From contig NZ_QPEQ01000002.1 of the NCBI RefSeq assembly GCF_009455625.1, forward strand, positions 682,001 through 746,000: a DNA stretch of 64,000 nt, in the 5' to 3' direction. The notes beneath the pieces are model-generated. The model was given only the letters and a program-made list of their open reading frames with translations. It made no database searches and was not told where the DNA came from. Below, piece after piece: positions 35,134-44,765 of the stretch (its first letter is position 1; each line of letters opens with the position of its first letter). The DNA is from Paraburkholderia bonniea. Lineage in GTDB: Bacteria > Pseudomonadota > Gammaproteobacteria > Burkholderiales > Burkholderiaceae. Made by a program: the position numbers and the translations under genes.

Positions 35134-35766
35134 TTAGCGCCGCATCAAATACGCCAGCAGTAACTCGGTATTCATTTGCACGATTTCACTGCGTTCGGCC
35201 ACCGCACTAAAATCGCGGCCTAGAGTCACAGCAAGCGTGTAGCGATTAGAAACGATGTAATAGCCCAACCCCGAAAGCGTGACATAAAAACGTAACGGAT
35301 CAATATGCGCGCGAAATAACCCAGCTTTTTGTCCCCGCTCCAGAATGCCAGCCAGCGTGGCGACAATTGGCGAAACCATCTCTGGAACCCGCGTGGCTTT
35401 TTGCAAATAACGCGCCTCATGCAGGTTTTCGTTATTGAGCAGCCGTAGCAGCTCAGGGTGATCGCGGTAAAAATCCCAGACAAAATGCGCGAGCCGCGTA
35501 ACGGCTTCGACGGGTGCCACGCCATCCAGATTCAAAGTACGTTCAGCTTCGTTCAGCACACCAAAGGCATGCTCCAGCACTGCGGTAAATAACTGCTCCT
35601 TACTGCCGAAGTAGTAATACAGCATGCGTTCGTTGGTTTCAGCGCGGCGGGCAATCTGGTCGACGCGTGCGCCGGACAAACCACCACTGGCAAATTCTTC
35701 CGCCGCAGCCAGCAAGATACGGCGGCGGGTGCCTTCAGGATCTCTTTTGATTTTTGGTTGATTCAT
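35134..35766 (-). CDS. TetR/AcrR-family transcriptional regulator
   Basis: 210 residues. The N-terminal helix-turn-helix domain reads RRRILLAAAEEFASGGLSGA and VDQIARRAETNERMLYYYFGSKEQLF, the TetR signature. The C-terminal ligand domain (residues 65-210) is all helical and resembles regulators with a TetR_C (RutR-like) domain. Start placed at 35766 (MNQPKIKRDPEGTRR); the frame extends further upstream but without protein-like composition. It is convergent with phaZ and divergent from rsxB. Target and ligand cannot be inferred. Confidence 0.88.
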   Translation of the reverse strand: MNQPKIKRDPEGTRRRILLAAAEEFASGGLSGARVDQIARRAETNERMLYYYFGSKEQLFTAVLEHAFGVLNEAERTLNLDGVAPVEAVTRLAHFVWDFYRDHPELLRLLNNENLHEARYLQKATRVPEMVSPIVATLAGILERGQKAGLFRAHIDPLRFYVTLSGLGYYIVSNRYTLAVTLGRDFSAVAERSEIVQMNTELLLAYLMRR

Positions 35767-36045
35767 GGTGGCGTTGTGCTTTGTGAGCCGCGTTACCTGA
35801 TCACGCCACCGGCCTCTTGCGGGCCTTGCACCGACGGCGCTGAACGGGCTGGTTAAAGGGAATACCCTTTTACGGTCTTGCGGATAAAGCGCATTGATTA
35901 TGCGCATAGGCTTTAACAATAGCAATCGGGAAAATCGGCGATAATGCGCGCTTGTGCAAAGCCTTGCCCCACAAGCTATTCCGGGCTGCTGAGCACAATC
36001 GCCAGGCAAGCCGCGCAGCACCCGCCTCACCCCGTCCCCCATGCC

Positions 36046-36915
36046 GTGACCGTGACTGATTCCAAAAAACTTGCCGATCTCATCGAAGATCTGCTGCCCC
36101 AGACGCAATGCACCAAGTGTGGCTATGACGCTTGCCGCCCCTATGCAGAAGCCATTGCACAAGACACGGCAAACTACAACCAGTGCCCCCCCGGTGGCGC
36201 GCAAGGTGTCGAGCGCCTAGCCCGCCTGCTGAACCGGCCCGTGATCCCGCTTAATCCAGAAAACGGGGTTGAGCGGCCAAGGCCAGTGGCTGTCATTGAT
36301 GAAACGCTGTGCATCGGCTGCACGCTCTGTATCCAGGCGTGCCCGGTTGATGCGATTGTCGGCGCACCCAAACAGATGCACACCGTGGTCAAGGAACTCT
36401 GCACGGGCTGCGATCTGTGCGTTGCGCCTTGCCCGGTGGACTGTATTGCGATGGTCGCGGTAACAGGAGCCGCCACTGGCTGGGATGCCTGGAGCCAGCA
36501 ACAGGCCGACGCCGCACGCCTGCGCCACGACCAGCACCTGGCGCGGCTCGCCCGTGAGAGCGAAGCCGCCGAAGCCCGCGCCGCCGCCCGTCGCGCCAGC
36601 ACATCGGCTGCATCACCTGCCGCGTCAAACCCCGACGCCTCCGCCAGCGCCACCACGCCTGACAACACGGCAGAAGAAAAAAAACGCGCGATGATTCAGG
36701 CCGCACTTGAACGCGCCCGCCAGAAGAAAGAAGCCATGGCGGCCAAGGGCTTAGGCCCGCAAAATACGGCCAGCATTAGCGCTGAAGTGCAAGCGCAGAT
36801 TGATGCTGCTGAAGCACGCCGCCAGCGCCTTGGCCTCAACGACGGCACCCTTGGTACACCCGCCGACACCCCCGCCGATCCAGAAGATCCTGTTTCTGAT
36901 CCAACCAAACGCTAA
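36046..36915 (+). CDS. rsxB: Electron transport complex protein RsxB/RnfB-type ferredoxin
   Basis: About 289 residues. The N-terminal iron-sulfur domain has [17 protein letters not shown] and a Cys in QCPPGG; two ferredoxin motifs follow, [16 protein letters not shown] and [17 protein letters not shown] charged Ala/Lys-rich tail of about 130 residues completes it. The membrane-anchor helix found in enterobacterial RnfB is absent, and no other rnf genes are nearby, as is usual in Burkholderia. The start is a GTG (36046 or 36052); an ATG nearby is out of frame and no Shine-Dalgarno is visible. nth begins 10 bases downstream, a conserved pairing. Confidence 0.88.
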   Translation: MTVTDSKKLADLIEDLLPQTQCTKCGYDACRPYAEAIAQDTANYNQCPPGGAQGVERLARLLNRPVIPLNPENGVERPRPVAVIDETLCIGCTLCIQACPVDAIVGAPKQMHTVVKELCTGCDLCVAPCPVDCIAMVAVTGAATGWDAWSQQQADAARLRHDQHLARLARESEAAEARAAARRASTSAASPAASNPDASASATTPDNTAEEKKRAMIQAALERARQKKEAMAAKGLGPQNTASISAEVQAQIDAAEARRQRLGLNDGTLGTPADTPADPEDPVSDPTKR

Positions 36916-36925
36916 CCTCAGCCGC

Positions 36926-37570
36926 ATGAACGCGAACAAACGCTGCGCCATCTTCGAGACACTCCAGAGCCTCAACCCGCACCCCACCACCGAACTCGAG
37001 TACAGCAGCCCGTTCGAGCTGCTTATCGCTGTGATGCTGTCCGCCCAGGCCACCGACGTCTCGGTCAACAAAGCCATGCGGCGGATGTTTCCAGTCGCCA
37101 ATACCCCGCAGCAGGTGCTGGCCCTGGGCGAAGCAGGCGTCATCGACTACATCAAGACCATCGGTCTTTTTCGCACCAAGGCGAAGAATGTGATTGCCAC
37201 CTGCCGCATATTGCTCGATCAATACGGCGGTGAAGTGCCTGACCAGCGAGAAGCGCTGGAAAGCCTTCCCGGCGTGGGGCGCAAAACCGCGAGCGTGATC
37301 CTGAACACGGCCTTTGGTCAGCCGACGATTGCCGTCGATACGCATATTTTCCGCGTGTCTAACCGAACCGGGCTCGCACCAGGCAAGGACGTGCGAGCAG
37401 TCGAAATAGCGCTGGAAAAATTCACCCCTGATGCCTTCCGGCAAGACGCGCATCATTGGCTGATCCTGCTTGGCCGCTATGTCTGCAAGGCACGCAAGCC
37501 TGAATGCTGGCATTGCGCGATTGAGCCGCTATGCGAGTTCAAACCCAAAACACCGCCGCCGATGCTGTAA
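36926..37570 (+). CDS. nth: Endonuclease III
   Basis: 214 residues: a base-excision-repair glycosylase/AP-lyase for oxidised pyrimidines. It shows the helix-hairpin-helix ESLPGVGRKTASVIL with the catalytic Lys, the catalytic Asp in AVDTHIFRVSNRTGL, and the C-terminal [4Fe-4S] ligands in CKARKPECWHCAIEPLC. ATG 36926 matches the family start; it lies 10 bases after rsxB and the two are probably co-transcribed. Confidence 0.95.
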   Translation: MNANKRCAIFETLQSLNPHPTTELEYSSPFELLIAVMLSAQATDVSVNKAMRRMFPVANTPQQVLALGEAGVIDYIKTIGLFRTKAKNVIATCRILLDQYGGEVPDQREALESLPGVGRKTASVILNTAFGQPTIAVDTHIFRVSNRTGLAPGKDVRAVEIALEKFTPDAFRQDAHHWLILLGRYVCKARKPECWHCAIEPLCEFKPKTPPPML

Positions 37571-37677
37571 ATACGCGTCACCCAGATGCACCGGCACCCG
37601 GCGTAAAATGCGGCTCCTGGCCCCTCCCCCTCATGCCGGCCTGATGACACCCGCCTCTCTTCTCCCCCGCACTCACG

Positions 37678-38112
37678 ATGTTCAATCCCAGCCGCGATGA
37701 AGTTCGACATTTTTTTATTGAAACCTGGCGCAAGCAACGCGCGGGCAGCATCTTGACGCCGCTGGAAGCCATCGCCGCCGACTGGATCACTTCGCATCCG
37801 GAATATCACGCTAGCCTGGCCCCGGCTGACCCGGCCGTGATCGAAGACTATTCGCCCGAACGCGGCCAGACCAACCCGTTTTTGCATCTGTCGATGCATC
37901 TGGCCATCAGCGAGCAGTTGTCGATTGACCAGCCCCCCGGCATTCGCGCCGCTCATGAGCGGCTTGCCGCCCGCCTTGGTTCGTCGCACGACGCCCAGCA
38001 CGCAATCATGGAATGCCTCGGTGAAACCCTGTGGGAAGCGCAGCGCACCGGTATGCCGCCGGATACCGATGCCTATCTGCAACGCATCGAACAACGCGCC
38101 TCACGCAACTAG
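37678..38112 (+). CDS. DUF1841 family protein
   Basis: 144 residues, beginning MFNPSRDEVRHFFIETWRKQ, the characteristic DUF1841 start. The middle contains QTNPFLHLSMHLAISEQL and AHERLA, and the end MECLGETLWEAQRTGMPPD. The protein is soluble and mainly helical; its function is unknown. It follows nth in the same direction, and a strong terminator lies downstream. Confidence 0.9.
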   Translation: MFNPSRDEVRHFFIETWRKQRAGSILTPLEAIAADWITSHPEYHASLAPADPAVIEDYSPERGQTNPFLHLSMHLAISEQLSIDQPPGIRAAHERLAARLGSSHDAQHAIMECLGETLWEAQRTGMPPDTDAYLQRIEQRASRN

Positions 38113-38149
38113 CAACGCCAGCCTGGCCACACCAGAACCGGACGGCCAA

Positions 38150-38185
38150 AAGCACAACACCCCGCATCAGCGGGGTGTTGTGCTT
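38150..38185. terminator. Strong bidirectional terminator
   Basis: A perfect 16-bp stem (38150-38165 with 38170-38185, loop ATCA) lies between the convergent DUF1841 and cytochrome c genes. Confidence 0.85.
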
Positions 38186-38208
38186 AAACCAGCCAGACGG
38201 CAGAGCGT

Positions 38209-38595
38209 TTACTTCTTCAGTACCAGATCGCCCTTGAGCGATTCGATATAAGCCGCCAGATCTTTCATATCGCTTTGCGACAGGCTTTGCACCTGTGCTT
38301 GCATGATCGCGTTATTGCGGCCCAGATGCGGATTGCCCGTGCCCATCTGGTACTGGCGTAACGCCCAGTATGTGTAATCAGCATGCTGACCGGCCAGCTT
38401 CGGGTATTCCGGGCTGATCGGCGTATTCAGTTTGACGCCGTGACACGCCGCGCAATTGTGGCTGTCGGACAGCACCTTGCCATTACCGGCATCTGCCGCG
38501 TGTGCTGCATTCGACACGGCAGTAAGGCTTGTCAGCGCGAATGCCGCGCACATCGTCCTGAACACCGTGAGGCGTAGTTGCTGGAACTTCTTCAT
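38209..38595 (-). CDS. Periplasmic class I cytochrome c (second of a pair)
   Basis: 128 residues. A signal peptide (about residues 1-34, ending AAHAAD) is followed by one haem-binding motif CAACH near residue 47. GRNNAIMQAQVQSLSQSDMK probably carries the axial Met, followed by the terminal helix DLAAYIESLKG. It belongs with cytochromes c4/c5/c553-like proteins carrying electrons in the periplasm. Shine-Dalgarno AGGAGAA precedes ATG 38595. It follows the gene at 38642-39010 by 46 bases, so the pair is likely one operon. The partner oxidase is not in the window. Confidence 0.87.
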   Translation of the reverse strand: MKKFQQLRLTVFRTMCAAFALTSLTAVSNAAHAADAGNGKVLSDSHNCAACHGVKLNTPISPEYPKLAGQHADYTYWALRQYQMGTGNPHLGRNNAIMQAQVQSLSQSDMKDLAAYIESLKGDLVLKK

Positions 38596-38641
38596 GAATT
38601 CTCCTGTCCCGCTAAATGAAATAGCCTGGTGACGCTAACGT

Positions 38642-39010
38642 TCACCTTTCGGGATTGCTCTTTGACGAGGGTGTTTGCTGCGCGTAGTACGCAGCCACGT
38701 CGGCGATATCCTGATCGGTCAGCGACGCCGCAATGGCGCGCATTGAATCAAAATGACGATCGCCTTTTTTATAGGCACGCAGCGCGTTCACGAGATACGC
38801 CTGGTTCTGGCCACCGAGCAGTGGTACCCGGTAAACCTCTGGATAGGCCGCGCGGTAACCCGCGATGCCGTGGCAGCCAATACACATTGCGACCTTGCCC
38901 TGGCCCGCTTGCGCGTTGCCCACGACATCCGCTGCCTGCGCACTGGCCGCAACACCCGCAAGCGCAAAAAGCGCCGCGATCACGGCATGTTTGCCGACGA
39001 ATTTGTTCAT
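38642..39010 (-). CDS. Periplasmic class I cytochrome c (first of a pair)
   Basis: 122 residues from ATG 39010: signal peptide to about residue 27 (ASAQAAD), haem motif CIGCHG near residue 43, and a likely axial Met in HFDSMRAIAASLTDQDI, followed by DVAAYYAQQ. The longer frame from 39055 is excluded because the signal peptide starts at MNKFVGKH. It is related to its downstream neighbour (similar helices and spacing), so the two may have arisen by duplication or form a two-haem relay. Confidence 0.87.
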   Translation of the reverse strand: MNKFVGKHAVIAALFALAGVAASAQAADVVGNAQAGQGKVAMCIGCHGIAGYRAAYPEVYRVPLLGGQNQAYLVNALRAYKKGDRHFDSMRAIAASLTDQDIADVAAYYAQQTPSSKSNPER

Positions 39011-39347
39011 AACTGGTAACCTGGCTTGAGGGGAAACGGACGCCCAAAATGGCAACGGCCTGCACCGTTATTTTTATTGGATCGCCACGCAGGCCAAAAA
39101 AACGGCCCAATTGTACCGCGACGTGAAGCTGGGCGTCCACCGCGCCACAAGACGCTGTGATGTCCTGACTTCATCTGGCGGGCAACGCCCGTAATACATA
39201 CGGTGGCAGCGGCCAATCCCAGGGATGCCACAGCATCTTGCCTGGCTTGCCCGCTTGCCCAGACGCGGCTCACACCATACGCGAGCCCGGGCCAATGGAA
39301 TAGAGCTTCTGACTTATACTGAAATTTTTTCCGAAGAGTGGTTCGCT

Positions 39348-40190
39348 ATGCGTTTCGAAGGCTCATCGCAGTACGTCGCCACTGACGATCTCAAGCTCGC
39401 GGTCAATGCGGCCATCACGCTCAAACGGCCACTGCTCATCAAAGGCGAACCTGGCACAGGCAAGACCATGCTGGCCGAAGAAGTCGCCGCCGCACTCCAG
39501 ATGCCACTGCTGCAGTGGCACATCAAATCCACCACCAAAGCTCAACAAGGCCTGTACGAATACGATGCGGTGTCGCGCCTGCGCGATTCCCAACTGGGCG
39601 ACGAACGCGTCCGCGAAATTCGCAACTACATCGTTAAGGGCGTGCTGTGGCAGGCCTTTGAAGCCGATCAACCGGTTGTGCTGCTGATCGACGAAATCGA
39701 CAAGGCCGATATCGAGTTCCCGAATGATTTGCTGCGTGAACTGGACCGCATGGAGTTCTACGTCTATGAGACGCGTGAGTTGATCCGCGCAAGACAGCGT
39801 CCGCTCGTCATCATCACGTCGAACAACGAAAAAGAGCTGCCCGATGCTTTTTTGCGCCGCTGTTTCTTTCACTACATCAAGTTTCCCGAGCCCGCGACAA
39901 TGCAGCAAATCGTCGAAGTGCATTACCCCGGCATCAAGCAGGAATTGCTGCGCGCGGCGCTGCAAAGCTTCTTCGAATTGCGTGAGGTGTCCGGGCTGAA
40001 AAAAAAGCCCTCCACCTCCGAATTGCTCGACTGGCTCAAACTGCTGCTGGCTGAAGACATTCCGCCCGAAGCGCTACGCTCAAGCGATCAACGCCAGATC
40101 ATGCCGCCACTGCATGGCGCATTGCTGAAAAACGAGCAGGACATCAGCCTGTTCGAGCGCCTCATGCTCATGAATCGCAACCATCGCTAG
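39348..40190 (+). CDS. MoxR-family AAA+ ATPase
   Basis: 280 residues. AAA+ motifs: Walker A GEPGTGKTMLAEEVA (near residue 33), Walker B VLLIDEIDKADIEF (near 110), sensor-1 PLVIITSNNEKELPDAFLRRC. MoxR ATPases act as chaperones that insert cofactors or assemble complexes, usually with a VWA-domain partner; such a partner is encoded at 40937. The start at 39348 gives the standard family beginning (MRFEGSSQYVATDDL); the upstream frame is not protein-like. Confidence 0.9.
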   Translation: MRFEGSSQYVATDDLKLAVNAAITLKRPLLIKGEPGTGKTMLAEEVAAALQMPLLQWHIKSTTKAQQGLYEYDAVSRLRDSQLGDERVREIRNYIVKGVLWQAFEADQPVVLLIDEIDKADIEFPNDLLRELDRMEFYVYETRELIRARQRPLVIITSNNEKELPDAFLRRCFFHYIKFPEPATMQQIVEVHYPGIKQELLRAALQSFFELREVSGLKKKPSTSELLDWLKLLLAEDIPPEALRSSDQRQIMPPLHGALLKNEQDISLFERLMLMNRNHR

Positions 40191-40232
40191 AGCCATACGC
40201 GCTCTGCCCCATCACACCACCTGATGCTCACC

Positions 40233-40823
40233 ATGAACTACTGGACCCAGCCCGTCACCCTGCACGGCGAACACGTCATCCTTGAACCGCTCCATGCCAG
40301 CCACGCCCCCGCGCTGGCTGCAGCCGCCGCCGATGGTGAGCTATGGAAGCTCTGGTACACGATGGTTCCCGGTCCCGGCGATGAGTCGGCCTATATCGAC
40401 ACGGCGCTGAAATTGCGTGACGCTGGCAGCGCACAGCCGTTCGCCGTGCGTGATCGGGCCTCTGGCGACATCGTCGGCTCCACCCGTTACATGAACATCG
40501 ACAATGCCAACCAGCGGCTCGAACTCGGCTCGACGTGGTACGCCAAACGCGTACAGCGCACCGCGCTGAATACCGAGGCGAAACTGCTCCTGCTTGGCCA
40601 CGCCTTCGAAACGCTCGAAGCAATTGCCGTCGAATTCCGCACGCATTTCATGAACCATCAGTCGCGCACGGCGATCACCCGGCTTGGGGCAAAACAGGAC
40701 GGCATTTTGCGCAATCACCAGCGCAGCCAGAATGGCGCGCTGCGCGACACGGTGGTGTTCTCGATCATCGCGTCCGAATGGGCCGCTGTGCGAGCCCATC
40801 TACAACATCAGCTTCTGCGCTAA
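40233..40823 (+). CDS. GNAT-family N-acetyltransferase
   Basis: About 196 residues, beginning MNYWTQPVTLHGEHVILEPL, typical of RimJ/RimL-like GNAT proteins acetylating amino groups with acetyl-CoA. Visible parts are GDIVGSTRYMNID (beta strand 4 area), the acetyl-CoA region around VQRTALNTEAKLLLLGHAFE, and FRTHFMNHQSRTAITRLGAKQDGILRNH at the end of the fold. ATG 40224 is an alternative start. It lies between moxR and the VWA gene in the same direction, possibly co-transcribed by position only. Confidence 0.83.
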   Translation: MNYWTQPVTLHGEHVILEPLHASHAPALAAAAADGELWKLWYTMVPGPGDESAYIDTALKLRDAGSAQPFAVRDRASGDIVGSTRYMNIDNANQRLELGSTWYAKRVQRTALNTEAKLLLLGHAFETLEAIAVEFRTHFMNHQSRTAITRLGAKQDGILRNHQRSQNGALRDTVVFSIIASEWAAVRAHLQHQLLR

Positions 40824-40936
40824 CCCCAGCCGTGATGGCCGGATCAGCAGCAAACGATGCTTCGGTAACCTGACAAACCTGACGGCCGATGCCGCCACCG
40901 GCCCACCGGGCGCACCACCCCAGCGGAGACAGCGGC

Positions 40937-42112
40937 ATGCTGATCGATTTTTTTTACACCCTGCGCGCCGCGCAACTGCCCGTTTCGGTCAAGGAATACC
41001 TCACGCTGCTCGAAGCACTCCGGGCGGGCGTCATCCCGCCATCACTAGACGCGTTTTACTATCTCGCACGCCTGACGCTGGTCAAGGACGAGCAGCATTT
41101 CGACAAATTCGACCAAGCCTTCGGCGCGTATTTCACTGGCATCAACCACGCGGCACAACAAGCCTTAACCGTGCCCGACGACTGGCTGAAAAAGAAACTG
41201 CAGCGTGAATTTTCTGCTGAAGAAAAAGCTCAGATCGAAGCCCTCGGTGGCCTCGACGCATTACTCGAACAACTCAAGCAGCGCTTTGACGAGCAAAAAG
41301 AGCGCCACGAAGGCGGCAATAAATGGATCGGCACAGGCGGCACCTCGCCGTTTGGCAATGGCGGCTATCACTCGGAAGGCATCCGGATTGGCGGTGAATC
41401 CGCGGGCCACCGCACCGCCGTCAAAGTCTGGGAAGCCCGCGCCTACCGCGATTACGACGACCAGGTCGAAATCGGCACACGCAATCTCAAGGTAGCGCTG
41501 CGACGGCTGCGCCGCTTCGCCCGCGAAGGTGCCGCTGATGAACTCGATCTGCCCGGCACGATTCGCAGCACCGCCGCCAACGCAGGCTGGCTCGACCTGA
41601 AGATGGTCCCCGAGCGGCACAACAAGGTGAAAGTGCTGATGCTGCTGGATGTCGGCGGCTCGATGGACGATCACATCAAGCGCACTGAAGAACTTTTTTC
41701 AGCCGCCAAAGCGGAGTTCAAGCATCTGGAGTTTTATTACTTCCATAACTGCGTCTACGATTTTTTATGGAAGCACAACCGGCGGCGTCACGCCGAACGC
41801 ACCCCAACCTGGGACGTCCTGCATCGCTATAGCGCCGATTACCGGCTGATCTTCGTCGGCGATGCAACCATGAGCCCTTATGAAGTTTTACAGCCAGGTG
41901 GCTCGGTTGAATACAACAACCCGGAAGCCGGAGCGGTCTGGCTGCGGCGGTTCGCTGCTCAGTTCCCGCATTACGTGTGGCTGAATCCTGAGCCTGAGCG
42001 GCTGTGGGAATACCGTCAGTCGATCGCGCTGATCCGTGATGTGCTCAGCCACCGGATGTATCCGCTCACGCTGGCCGGACTCGAAAGCGCAATACGCACG
42101 CTGAGCCAGTAA
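40937..42112 (+). CDS. VWA-domain (CoxE-like) protein, MoxR partner
   Basis: 391 residues. The N-terminal half is helical and polar, with a glycine-rich insert near residue 130 (GGTSPFGNGGYHSEG). The C-terminal half is a von Willebrand factor A-like domain with a modified metal site DVGGSMDDH near residue 235. Proteins of this layout are paired with MoxR ATPases, as here. GGAG precedes ATG 40937; the longer frame from 40889 lacks support. Cytosolic; target complex unknown. Confidence 0.85.
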   Translation: MLIDFFYTLRAAQLPVSVKEYLTLLEALRAGVIPPSLDAFYYLARLTLVKDEQHFDKFDQAFGAYFTGINHAAQQALTVPDDWLKKKLQREFSAEEKAQIEALGGLDALLEQLKQRFDEQKERHEGGNKWIGTGGTSPFGNGGYHSEGIRIGGESAGHRTAVKVWEARAYRDYDDQVEIGTRNLKVALRRLRRFAREGAADELDLPGTIRSTAANAGWLDLKMVPERHNKVKVLMLLDVGGSMDDHIKRTEELFSAAKAEFKHLEFYYFHNCVYDFLWKHNRRRHAERTPTWDVLHRYSADYRLIFVGDATMSPYEVLQPGGSVEYNNPEAGAVWLRRFAAQFPHYVWLNPEPERLWEYRQSIALIRDVLSHRMYPLTLAGLESAIRTLSQ

Positions 42113-42228
42113 CGCGTCATACGCGTGCGGTGAGGTGTAACAAGGCACAACGCAGCGCACAGCATTTTCTCCGCTTCATGAATGCTTCATAACCGCTTCA
42201 CATCCAGCCGTTATCCGGAACCTCCTGC

Positions 42229-43425
42229 ATGAAACCTTCCTTATCGACAGCACGCTTCAACCTGTTCGCTGATACCTCCGTGTCGACGCTGGTTGCCGGT
42301 TTCGTCGCCATGATGACCGGCTACACCAGCTCGCTGGTGCTGATGTTTCAGGCCGGACAAGCCGCGCATCTAAGCAGCGCCCAGATTTCGTCGTGGATCT
42401 GGGCGCTTTCCATTGGCATGGGGCTGTGTTCGATTGGCCTGTCGTTGCGTTTTCGCGCACCTATCGTCATCGCCTGGTCCACTCCTGGGGCTGCGCTGCT
42501 GGTCACGTCGCTGCCCCAAGTGTCTTATCCGGAGGCGATTGGCGCGTTTGTCGTCTGTGCGTTGCTGCTCGCTGTGACTGGTCTCACCGGCTGGTTCGAT
42601 GCGCTGATGAAACGCATTCCGGCAAGCATCGCAGCGGCATTGCTCGCCGGCATTCTGTTTGAGATTGGCATCGGCGTGTTTCGTGCGGCGCAGTTTCAGA
42701 CCACGCTGGTACTCACGATGTTTTTCACCTGGCTGATTCTCAAACGGCTCGCACCGCGCTATGCGATCGTCGCTACGCTGATCGCTGGTTGCGCTGCAGC
42801 GGGCAGTCTCGGGCTGCTGGACTTCAGCCACTTTCACATTCGCCTGGCCCAGCCGGTCCTAACCTTGCCCACGTTCTCACTGAGCGCCATCGTAAGCATC
42901 GGCATTCCGCTCTTCGTCGTAGCCATGGCTTCGCAAAACGTGCCGGGCATCGCGGTGCTGCGCGCAGATGGCTACACCACACCTGCGGCACCGCTAATCG
43001 CCACGACCGGGCTGGCCTCGCTCGTGCTGGCACCGTTTGGCTCGCATGGCATCAATCTCGCGGCCATTACCGCCGCGATCTGCACCGGGCCCGAAGCGGG
43101 TGAAGATCGCACCAGGCGCTATAGCGCCGCTGTCTGGTGCGGCGTGTTTTATCTGATCGCCGGGACTTTCGGCGCAACCATTGCCGCGCTTTTTGCCGCG
43201 CTGCCCAGCGCGCTGGTGATCTCGGTGGCCGCGCTCGCGCTGTTCGGCTCAATCATGAGCGGCCTGACCAGCGCCATGCAAGACGTGCGTCAACGCGAAG
43301 CAGCACTCGTCACCTTCATGGTGACCGCCTCTGGCCTGACACTGCTCTCCATCGGCTCGGCGTTCTGGGGGCTGGTGGCGGGCGTCGTCACGCAAATCCT
43401 GCTGTATGCGCGGCAACGTGCCTGA
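42229..43425 (+). CDS. benE: Benzoate/H+ symporter BenE family protein
   Basis: 398 residues and about 11-12 transmembrane helices with no signal peptide. The pattern (ISSWIWALSIGMGLCSIGLSL near the start, AWSTPGAALLVTSLP, and PFGSHGINLAAITAAICTGPEA in the second half) is characteristic of BenE inner-membrane transporters. CCTCCTGC precedes the ATG. No benzoate-catabolic genes are close by, so the substrate is by family only. Confidence 0.88.
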   Translation: MKPSLSTARFNLFADTSVSTLVAGFVAMMTGYTSSLVLMFQAGQAAHLSSAQISSWIWALSIGMGLCSIGLSLRFRAPIVIAWSTPGAALLVTSLPQVSYPEAIGAFVVCALLLAVTGLTGWFDALMKRIPASIAAALLAGILFEIGIGVFRAAQFQTTLVLTMFFTWLILKRLAPRYAIVATLIAGCAAAGSLGLLDFSHFHIRLAQPVLTLPTFSLSAIVSIGIPLFVVAMASQNVPGIAVLRADGYTTPAAPLIATTGLASLVLAPFGSHGINLAAITAAICTGPEAGEDRTRRYSAAVWCGVFYLIAGTFGATIAALFAALPSALVISVAALALFGSIMSGLTSAMQDVRQREAALVTFMVTASGLTLLSIGSAFWGLVAGVVTQILLYARQRA

Positions 43426-43638
43426 ACCGGGTCCGCAGGCCGGGCTAAGCGCCCTTCGCGCAGCCCCATTCCGCCCTGTTCCGCCATAGAATGAGCAGTT
43501 CAGACTGCATCTGCCGCACCTCGCTTCAGCGCGGACATGATGCGCATAGCGCCGGTGCTGGCGGCAGCTTCTGCCCTTGAGGCTGCCGCCAGCACCTTTC
43601 CTTTCCTGACTACCGCGCGCACGCGCCGAAGGCCTGAT

Positions 43639-44592
43639 ATGACTACCGCACTCGACCAGCTCAAGCAGTACACGACAGTCGTCGCTGACACCGGCGATTT
43701 CCAGCAGCTTGCCCAGTACAAGCCACAAGATGCGACCACCAATCCTTCGCTCATCCTCAAGGCCGTGCAAAAAGCCGACTACCGGCCGCTCCTCGAAAAA
43801 ACCGTGCGCGACCACGCCTCCAAACCGGTTAGCACGATCATCGACCACCTGCTGATCGCTTTCGGCCGGGAAATCCTGCAGATCATCCCGGGCCGGGTGT
43901 CGACTGAAGTGGATGCGCGGCTGTCATTCGATACCCAGGCTTCGATCAGCAAAGCACATGAACTGATCGCGCTCTACAAGGCAGCAGGAATTGACCGTGA
44001 ACGCGTGCTCATCAAGCTGGCCTCCACCTGGGAGGGCATCCGCGCCGCTGAAGTGCTGCAGAAAGAAGGCATTAAATGCAACATGACCCTGCTGTTCTCG
44101 CTGGCACAGGCTGCCGCCTGCGCCCAGGCCGGCGCACAACTGATCTCGCCGTTCGTCGGACGAATTTACGACTGGTACAAGAAAAATGCGGGCAGCGCGT
44201 GGGACGAAGCCAAAGATGGTGGCGCCAACGATCCTGGCGTGCAGTCAGTGCGGCGCATCTATGCGTACTACAAAACATTTGGCTATCCGACTGAAGTGAT
44301 GGGCGCGAGCTTTCGCACCACTAGCCAGATCACCGAACTCGCTGGCTGTGACCTGCTCACCATCAGCCCAGATTTGTTGCAGAAGCTGCAAGACAGCACC
44401 GACAAAATCGAACGCAAGCTGTCACCCGAAACCAGCAAGCAGCAAGGCCTCGACCGGGTGCCAGTAGACGAGCCATCGTTTCGCTTTCTCGTGAATGACG
44501 AAGCCATGGCCACCGAAAAACTGGCCGAAGGCATTCGCGCCTTCGCTGCAGATGCCGTCAAACTCGAACAATTGATCGCAGCAATCCACTAG
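43639..44592 (+). CDS. tal: Transaldolase
   Basis: 317 residues of the classical transaldolase type. It starts [20 protein letters not shown], with DATTNPSLI near residue 36, the Schiff-base Lys in [16 protein letters not shown] (near 132), and [13 protein letters not shown]. It moves a dihydroxyacetone unit between sugar phosphates in the non-oxidative pentose phosphate pathway. The frame is open from 43537 but the family start is 43639. Monocistronic as far as can be seen. Confidence 0.95.
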   Translation: MTTALDQLKQYTTVVADTGDFQQLAQYKPQDATTNPSLILKAVQKADYRPLLEKTVRDHASKPVSTIIDHLLIAFGREILQIIPGRVSTEVDARLSFDTQASISKAHELIALYKAAGIDRERVLIKLASTWEGIRAAEVLQKEGIKCNMTLLFSLAQAAACAQAGAQLISPFVGRIYDWYKKNAGSAWDEAKDGGANDPGVQSVRRIYAYYKTFGYPTEVMGASFRTTSQITELAGCDLLTISPDLLQKLQDSTDKIERKLSPETSKQQGLDRVPVDEPSFRFLVNDEAMATEKLAEGIRAFAADAVKLEQLIAAIH

Positions 44593-44765
44593 GCCTGCCA
44601 GGTAAACCGGGGCGAACGAAAAACCAACGTCCCGGCCTCTATCGCAAAATATGCACAAATTTTTACAATTGCCAAAAACATCTGCTTAAACTTCGCGTTT
44701 TTGGTGTTTGTTGCCCGTCAGGCACGCACCGTGTCTTTAAGGTGATCCTTTTCGGGAGATCAATC

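Noticed and set aside
36836..37513. Minus-strand ORF (225 codons) across nth
   Set aside because: Shadow of nth and rsxB, whose iron-sulfur and HhH motifs are certain.
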